64,000 nucleotides of DNA from Pseudonocardia sp. SCN 73-27 (GTDB lineage: Bacteria; Actinomycetota; Actinomycetes; Mycobacteriales; Pseudonocardiaceae), in NCBI GenBank assembly GCA_001725415.1, contig MEGH01000015.1:1-64000 (forward strand), in the 5' to 3' direction. The notes under the pieces were generated by a model that was not told the DNA's origin, did not search any database, and saw nothing but the letters and a program-made list of their open reading frames with translations. Both the position numbers and the translations under genes were made by a program. Below, piece by piece: positions 57,008 to 64,000 of this stretch (positions within the stretch are counted from its first letter, which is position 1; each line of letters begins with the position of its first letter).

Positions 57008-57954
57008 CTACAGGTTCTGCACGTGTTGGAACCCGAAGCGCCCCTTCACGCACAGGTGCCCATGGGTCACCGAGTGGTCCGACGGTGAGGTGACGTTGAC
57101 GATCGAGTTGTTCTGCACGTGCAGCTCCAGGTTGCAGCCGACGCCGCAGAACGAGCAGATCGTCGTCGTGACCGTCTCCTCCTCGGGGTGCCAGTCGCCG
57201 TCCTCGCGCAGCTCGTGCTCGCGGACCGACTTGAGCGCCCCCGTCGGGCACACCCCGATGCAGTTGCCGCAGTAGACGCAGGCGGAGTCGGGCAGCTCGG
57301 CGTCGTACTCGGTGGCGATGCGGGCGTCGAACCCGCGGCCGGCGGCGGCGATGGCGAAGGTGAACTGGGCGTCGGTGCCGCAGGCCTTCACGCACTTGTA
57401 GCAGAGGATGCAGCGCGAGTAGTCGCGCACGTAGAGGTCGTTGTCGATCTTCACGGGCTGGGCGACGGTCTCGGCGTGCGACCCGTCGGGGGCGTGATGG
57501 TGCCCGGCGTGGCGGCGGTCGCGCTCCCCCTCCGCGGCAGGGGCTGCGGGCGGGCCGTAGCGGTCGGCGTCGACCCCGTACTCCGTCATCCAGCGGGCCA
57601 CGTCGTCGCCGGCCTGGCTCATGTCGACCGACGACGCCAGCAGCTCCAGCACCATCTTCCGGGAGTGCCGGACCTTCTCCGAGTCGGTGCGCACCACCAT
57701 GTCGTCCTCGACCTTGCGGGCGCACGAGGGCACGAGCACGCGCGAGCCCTCGACCTCGACGACGCACACCCGGCACGCGTTGATCGGCGCGAGGTTGGGT
57801 GCCCAGCACAACGTGGGGGTGTCGGCCTGCTCGGGCGTGCCCTGTTCGTGAAGGGCCTGCAGGATCGTCGAGCCCTCGGGGACGCGGACCTCGCGGCCGT
57901 CGACGGTCAGGGTGACGACGCGCTTGATCTCGCCGAGCATCACCGGCGCGGATG

Positions 57955-57958
<4 letters not shown>
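57008..57958 (-). CDS. Formate dehydrogenase iron-sulfur subunit with transplanted [4Fe-4S] Mo-subunit domain
   Basis: This 316-residue protein has three parts: an N-terminal [2Fe-2S] ferredoxin (TLCWAPN, INACRVCVVEVEG, PSCARK), a double [4Fe-4S] domain (CILCYKCVKACG and CVYCGNCIGVCP), and a C-terminal ~55 residues (TICSFCGVGCNLELHV and HLCVKGRFGF) that are the [4Fe-4S] domain normally found at the N-terminus of the molybdopterin subunit. A His-rich stretch (RHAGHHHAPDGSH) lies in the middle. The chain stops right where the Mo domain would begin. ATG at 57958 overlaps the NuoEF-type gene by 4 bases. It probably wires electrons from the Mo site to the FMN subunit. Cytosolic; no Tat signal. Confidence 0.9.
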
Positions 57959-59835
<1,877 letters not shown>

Positions 59836-59847
59836 GTGCCTCCCTAC

Positions 59848-61779
59848 TCAGCCTCCGGCGGCGGGCAGCCGAGGCTCCCCCGAGTCCGCCAGCTTCTCGA
59901 TCCGGATCGCGGTCGCCTTGAACTCCGACGTCCCCGACTTGGGGTCCCACGCGTCGTTGGTCAACACGTTCGTGTCGACCTCCTCGGAGAAGTGTGGGGT
60001 GAACGAGGCCAGCCCGGGCCGCAGCGACGGGTCCAGCGCCACCGGCGCCTCGACCGCACCACGCCGCGACACCACGCGGACCTTCTCGCCGTCGACGATC
60101 CCGAGCCGCTCGGCGTCGTCGAAGTCCATCCGCAGCGACTCCCGGCGGCGCATCGGCGACGAGTAGCCGCCGGTCTGGACACCCGAGTTGTAGGCGTCGA
60201 GCAGCCGGACCGTCGTCAGCCGGATCGGGAACTCCTCGTCGAGCGCGTCGACGGGCGGCACGTGCTCGACCGGTGTGAACGGTGCGGGCGTCCCGATCTC
60301 GGCCGGGTCGTCGGCCCACAGCCGGGCGTGCATCAGCGGCGTGCCCGGGTGGTCCTCGGTCGGGCACGGCCACTGCAGGCCACCCAGCTCGTCGAGGCGG
60401 GCGTAGCTCATGCCGTGGTGCCAGTTCAGCGACAGCGACCGCAGCTCGTCCCACACCTGCTCGGCCGTCGGCCGGCCCCAGTCGTGGCCGAGGCGTTCGG
60501 CGACCGCGCAGATGATGTGCGTGTCCGGCCACGCCTGCCCCGGCGGGTCGATGGCCTTGCGGACCCGCTGCACCCGCCGCTCGCTGTTGGTGACGGTGCC
60601 CTCGTACTCGCACCAGTCCGCCGCCGCCGGCAGCACGACGTCGGCCAGGTCGGCCGTCGCCGTGCGGAAGATGTCCTGCACCACCAGGTGGTCGAGGCCC
60701 TCCAGCATGTGCCGGGCGTGCGTGGCGTTGGCCTCCGACTCCGCCGGGTTCTCCCCGATGCAGTACAGCGCCGTGAGCGTGCCGGCCTCCATCGCCTCGA
60801 ACATCTGCGACAGGTGCATGCCCGCCTTCGGCGAGACCGGAGCGCCCCACGTCGTCTCGAACCGGGCGCGGGCCTCGTCGTCGCCCAGGTCGTAGCCGCC
60901 GGGCAGCTTGGCCGGGATCGAGCCCATGTCGCCGCCGCCCTGCACGTTGTTCTGTCCGCGCAGCGGGACCAGGCCCGACCCGTAGCGGCCGACGTGCCCC
61001 GTCAGCAGCGCCAGGTTGATCAGCGCGAACACGTAGTCGGCGGCGTTGTGGTGCTCGGTGATGCCGAGCGTCCAGCAGATCTGGGCGCGGTCGGCCCGGG
61101 CGTAGGCGTGCGCCAGCTCCTTGATCAGGGCCGCGTCCACACCCGTGATCTCGGCCGCCCGCTCCAGTGTGTACGGCTCCACCGACTCCGCGTAGTCGGC
61201 GTACCCCGTGGTCGCGCGGTCGACGAACGTGTGGTTCACCAGGTCGGAGTGGATGATCTCCCGGGCGATGGCGTTGGCCAGCGCGATGTCGGTACCGACG
61301 TCGAGGCCCAGCCAGCCGTCGGCCCAGCGGGCGGTGGAGGTGCGCCGCGGGTCGACGGAGTACATGCGCGTGCCCTTGCGCAGCCCCTGCAGGACGTGGT
61401 GGAAGAAGATCGGATGGGTCTCACGCGCGTTGGAGCCCCACAGGACGAGAAGGTCGGCGTCTTCCGCCTCGACATAGGCGGAGGTGCCGCCGCCGGCACC
61501 GAACACTGCCGTCAGACCGACGACGCTGGGAGCGTGTCAAGTCCTGTTGCAGGAGTCGACGTTGTTGCTCCCCATCACCACCCGGGAGAACTTCTGGGCG
61601 GTGTAGTTCATCTCGTTCGTGGCCTTCGAGCAGCTGAACATGCCGAACTCGTCGCCGCTGCGGCCCCGGAACCCGGCGGCCGCGCGGTCGAGGGCCTCGT
61701 CCCACGTGGCGGGTCGCAGCACCCCGTTCTCACGCACCAGTGGCTCGGTGATCCTGACGTGCCGGGGACGGCGGGGCAT
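59848..61779 (-). CDS. fdhA: Selenocysteine-containing formate dehydrogenase molybdopterin subunit
   Basis: This 643-residue catalytic subunit reads through an in-frame TGA (61539-61537) as Sec81. The context [19 protein letters not shown] matches active-site Sec segments such as that of E. coli FdhF. Before it: [13 protein letters not shown], then [10 protein letters not shown] and MGSNN. After it: [64 protein letters not shown] (landmark only), GLPL-like [13 protein letters not shown] and C-terminal molybdopterin-binding part with SRRGAV. The [4Fe-4S] domain is missing from the N-terminus and lies on the neighbouring gene product. ATG at 61779 with GGAGG nearby. Without Sec, two fragments result. 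SECIS-like hairpin at 61508-61524. Selenocysteine machinery genes are not in the window. Confidence 0.92.
61508..61539 (-). promoter_or_regulatory. UGA codon and SECIS-like hairpin of fdhA
   Basis: On the minus strand, UGA (61539-61537) is followed by 12 bases and then GUCGUC-GGUCU-GACGGC (61524-61508): a 6-bp stem (one G-U) with loop GGUCU. Loop sequence and distance are like the E. coli fdhF SECIS upper stem (GGUCU loop), which recruits SelB. The match is within coding sequence, as required in bacteria. Confidence 0.8.
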
Positions 61780-61838
61780 CGGTCCTCCACGGGTCGTCGA
61801 CGTCGACCCGTCCACGATATGCCCGCCCGCGTCGTCCG

Positions 61839-62708
61839 TCAGGTCCGGCGGGACGCTGTGTCTCCTGCGACCACCCCTGCCGGGCCCGGGGTGACCCGCA
61901 CGGCGAGGACGTCGCCGGGCACGAGCGGGATGGCGGGATCGACGGCGTCGACGGCCCCGGCCAGCACGATCCGTGCCGCCGGGCCGTGCCGGGCCGCGAG
62001 CAGGGCGGTGGCCTCGCCGAGGGTGCGGGCGGCCACCGGTGGGCCCTCCGCGACGGCGACCTGCGGTGCGGGCCGGGCGCGCACCGCGGCCAGCTCGTCG
62101 GGGGTGTTGACGCCCCGCAGCGAGTCGATCTGCGGGTCCACCCGGGCGAGCTCGGCGCCCGCCAGCAGCTCCTCCTCGTCGGGGCGCACCACCCGGCACC
62201 GGGTGAACAGCTCCGGCGGGCGGCGCACACCCTCGCTCACCAGGCTCGTGACCAGTGGGGACAGCGACACCCGGTAGGCGGCGGCGAGCGGTTGCGGGAA
62301 GTCGTGGACCTGAGGGACGACGACGTCTGCGTCCTCGTCCAGCATCGCCAGCACCCGACGGACGTAGGCGGGATGCAGCAGCGGCAGGTCCGTGGCGGTC
62401 ACGAACGCCGCCCCCGCCCGGCCCGCGACGGCCTCCAGGCCGACCGCGATGCCCTGCAACGGACCCCGCCCTTCGACGGGGTCGTCGACCACCTCGACCC
62501 GCGCCGGCAACGGCGGCAGCCCCTGCCCGGGGGCGCGCACGACCACGACCGGCCCGTCGACCGCCCGGCCCACCAGCCCGGCCACCCGGGCCAGCAGCGG
62601 CACGCCGAACCAGTCCAGCGCGGCCTTCGACGTCCCCATCCGCGACGACCGGCCCCCGGCCAGGACGATCCCCGCGGCCCGCGCGGTCCCCGACAGCCCG
62701 CTCCTCAT
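61839..62708 (-). CDS. mobA: Molybdenum cofactor guanylyltransferase MobA with C-terminal extension
   Basis: This 289-residue protein transfers GMP to molybdopterin to make the bis-MGD cofactor used by formate dehydrogenase. The N-terminal ~195 residues are Mob[20 protein letters not shown] (nucleotide-binding loop), [25 protein letters not shown] and VNTPDEL. The last ~80 residues ([29 protein letters not shown]) look like a MoaD/ThiS-type beta-grasp domain without the terminal Gly-Gly; this is a guess. ATG at 62708. It is the first gene of the fdh unit (59 bp before fdhA) and divergent from fdhD. Confidence 0.9.
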   Translation of the reverse strand: MRSGLSGTARAAGIVLAGGRSSRMGTSKAALDWFGVPLLARVAGLVGRAVDGPVVVVRAPGQGLPPLPARVEVVDDPVEGRGPLQGIAVGLEAVAGRAGAAFVTATDLPLLHPAYVRRVLAMLDEDADVVVPQVHDFPQPLAAAYRVSLSPLVTSLVSEGVRRPPELFTRCRVVRPDEEELLAGAELARVDPQIDSLRGVNTPDELAAVRARPAPQVAVAEGPPVAARTLGEATALLAARHGPAARIVLAGAVDAVDPAIPLVPGDVLAVRVTPGPAGVVAGDTASRRT

Positions 62709-62733
62709 GGGCGGCGATGCTACGACCGCGTGC

Positions 62734-62789
62734 CGAGATGCACCTCGGCGCGGTCCGCCCGCTCCGTGGCGACCCCGATGTGCATCTCG
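62734..62789. promoter_or_regulatory. Long-spaced inverted repeat in the mobA-fdhD divergent region
   Basis: CGAGATGCAC (62734-62743) and GTGCATCTCG (62780-62789) are perfect complements with a 36-base spacer. Extending to 15 bases, CGAGATGCAC-[C/A]-TCGG, only one base differs. Two inverted copies of a motif placed between divergent genes suggest binding sites of one regulator controlling the formate dehydrogenase and fdhD. Confidence 0.5.
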
Positions 62790-62817
62790 CCGTCCGGTCA
62801 GGCCGCCCGCCCGGCCG

Positions 62818-62823
62818 TATCCT
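62818..62823 (+). promoter_or_regulatory. Candidate -10 element of fdhD
   Basis: TATCCT at 62818-62823 fits a housekeeping -10 hexamer and lies ~45 bases upstream of the fdhD start. The matching -35 region (62795-62800, CGGTCA) is poor, as expected if the promoter needs an activator. The inverted repeat 62734-62789 lies just upstream. Confidence 0.35.
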
Positions 62824-62867
62824 GGAGACCGGCGCGACCGACGTCGGTGCGCCGGACAGGAGTGGAC

Positions 62868-63695
62868 ATGGGCCGGGTCACGGTGCGACGTCCGGTGCTG
62901 CGGCTCGGGCCCGGCGGGCAGGAGCGCCGCCGCCCCGACGCGCTCGCCGCCGAGGAGCCGCTGGAGATCCGCGTCGACGGCAAGCCGCTGTCGGTCACGA
63001 TGCGCACCCCGGGCCACGACGTCGAGCTCGCCCACGGCTTCCTGCTCACCGAGGGCGTCATCGGCTCCTCCGAGGACCTGCTGTCCGCCCGCTACTGCGA
63101 CTCCCTCGACGACCAGGGCCGCAACACCTACAACGTCCTCGACATCACGCTGGCCCCCGGCGTCGAGCCGCCGGACACCTCGCTGGAACGCAACTTCTAC
63201 ACGACGTCGTCGTGCGGGGTGTGCGGCAAGGCGTCGCTGGACGCGGTGAAGCTCAAGTCCCGGTTCTCCCCCGCCGGCGACCCGGTCCGGGTGCACTACC
63301 GCACGATCGTCGGGCTGCCCGACGCGCTGCGCGAGGCGCAGAAGGTGTTCTCCTCCACCGGCGGGCTGCACGGCGCCGCGCTGTTCACCGCCGACGGCGA
63401 GCTGATCGTCGCCCGCGAGGACGTGGGCCGGCACAACGCCGTCGACAAGGCACTCGGGCGCTGCCTGCTCGACGGCCGCATCCCCGCCGCGGGCACCGTG
63501 CTGATGGTGTCGGGGCGGGCGTCGTTCGAGCTGGTGCAGAAGGCCGTCATGGCCGGGGTGCCGATGATGACGGCGGTGTCGGCGCCCTCGTCGCTGGCGG
63601 TGGAGCTGGCCGCCGAGGCCGGGATGACGCTGGTCGGGTTCCTGCGCGGCGAGACGATGAACGTCTACGCGGGTTCCGAGCGGATCGACCGGTGA
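62868..63695 (+). CDS. fdhD: Formate dehydrogenase accessory sulfurtransferase FdhD
   Basis: This 275-residue protein carries sulfur from a cysteine desulfurase to the Mo centre, needed for activity of bis-MGD formate dehydrogenases. Landmarks: [29 protein letters not shown], the sulfur-carrier loop [10 protein letters not shown] with two cysteines, [27 protein letters not shown] and [15 protein letters not shown] at 62868, with AGGAG upstream. It is divergent from mobA and overlaps the VOC gene that follows (GTGA). Confidence 0.97.
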   Translation: MGRVTVRRPVLRLGPGGQERRRPDALAAEEPLEIRVDGKPLSVTMRTPGHDVELAHGFLLTEGVIGSSEDLLSARYCDSLDDQGRNTYNVLDITLAPGVEPPDTSLERNFYTTSSCGVCGKASLDAVKLKSRFSPAGDPVRVHYRTIVGLPDALREAQKVFSSTGGLHGAALFTADGELIVAREDVGRHNAVDKALGRCLLDGRIPAAGTVLMVSGRASFELVQKAVMAGVPMMTAVSAPSSLAVELAAEAGMTLVGFLRGETMNVYAGSERIDR

Positions 63696-64000
63696 AGGTC
63701 ACGGCGTTCGACCACGTCGTCCTCGTCTCGGCCGACCCGGAGCGGCTCGTCGCCTGGTACGGCGAGGTGCTCGGGCTGGAGGCGCTGCGGCTGGAGGAGT
63801 GGCGCCGCGGCGAGGTGCCGTTCGCGTCGCTGCGGGTCAGCGCCGACACGATCATCGACGTCCAGCACGGTGTGCGCGACGGGGAGAACATGGGGCACAT
63901 GGCCCTCGTCGTCGAGGGCGCCGACCTGGCCGCGCTCGCCGCCGAGCACGGGGTGGCCGCACCGCGGTCGCTGTTCGGCGCCCGCGGCCAGGGCCAGGGC
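63692..64000 (+). CDS. VOC-family protein (runs off right edge)
   Basis: The first ~103 residues of a VOC (glyoxalase/bleomycin-resistance) protein are visible: [28 protein letters not shown], shown as landmark, then [16 protein letters not shown] and [13 protein letters not shown]. His in FDHVVL and the acidic residues in the second half are family metal-ligand positions. GTG at 63692 overlaps the fdhD stop (GTGA), so it is co-translated with fdhD. The C-terminus and any active site lie outside the window. Confidence 0.85.
   Translation, partial: MKVTAFDHVVLVSADPERLVAWYGEVLGLEALRLEEWRRGEVPFASLRVSADTIIDVQHGVRDGENMGHMALVVEGADLAALAAEHGVAAPRSLFGARGQGQG

Overview
This 64 kb window is chromosomal DNA from a very GC-rich actinobacterium. 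Three blocks of gene order match the Mycobacterium tuberculosis core genome: pgsA2-garA-Rv1829-Rv1830-gcvB with the Rv1841c/Rv1842c pair; rbpA-ppm1/lnt; and pepE-exonuclease-helY-tatC-tatA-pafC-pafB-pafA. GTG starts are common, the gene content is soil-actinomycete-like, and ppm1 and lnt are separate genes. A member of the Pseudonocardiaceae (Pseudonocardia-like) is the best guess; this is inference, since no rRNA or marker database was available. No rRNA, tRNA, IS element, integrase, prophage or CRISPR array was seen.

Layout. 1-6.6 kb: end of a thiamine-diphosphate enzyme, then pgsA2-like synthase, GarA, bifunctional nuclease and a McdR-type MerR regulator, then a tandem glycine riboswitch controlling gcvP. 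6.6-13.2 kb: a glycosylase-annotated protein next to a decayed PPOX gene, two CNNM/CBS membrane proteins, a winged-helix protein, pantothenate kinase and a MarR regulator. 13.2-31.2 kb is an accessory stretch: double DUF427 protein, a Ser/Thr kinase with an N-terminal membrane domain, TauE permease, lipoprotein, small regulators paired with redox enzymes (HxlR/nitroreductase, XRE/pyridoxal reductase), a NarL-type two-component system, a universal stress protein, a secreted protein made of two repeats, a UvrA-like ATPase, AraC/VOC, DUF3072, and bacterioferritin plus bacterioferritin-associated ferredoxin with iron-box-like sites. 31.2-35.4 kb: LigD-like fusion, glycerophosphodiesterase, MFS transporter. 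35.4-41.5 kb: rbpA (sigma-R type promoter and strong terminator), ppm1, lnt, PIG-L deacetylase, amidohydrolase, PspC protein. 41.6-57 kb: SGNH hydrolase, pepE, 5'-3' exonuclease, DUF4333 protein, helY, tatCA, pafBC, pafA, PAP2/diacylglycerol-kinase fusion. 57-64 kb: a formate dehydrogenase locus (Fe-S subunit, NuoE-NuoF fusion, Mo subunit), mobA, and divergent fdhD with a partial VOC gene.

The most striking feature is the formate dehydrogenase. Its Mo subunit is one reading frame only if an in-frame UGA (61537-61539) is read as selenocysteine, and a SECIS-like hairpin follows immediately. The N-terminal [4Fe-4S] domain expected on that subunit is instead fused to the C-terminus of the separate ferredoxin-like subunit, so the catalytic protein has been split and re-sorted. 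MobA (cofactor maturation) and FdhD (sulfur transfer to the Mo centre) flank it, and the divergent mobA-fdhD region carries a long inverted repeat.

Other points worth attention: a LigD-like protein whose central ligase domain has lost its nucleotidyl-acceptor lysine; several gene remnants (PPOX, alpha/beta hydrolase, an antitoxin-like gene); a reduced garA locus; and a 54-55 bp palindromic element present twice in the window.
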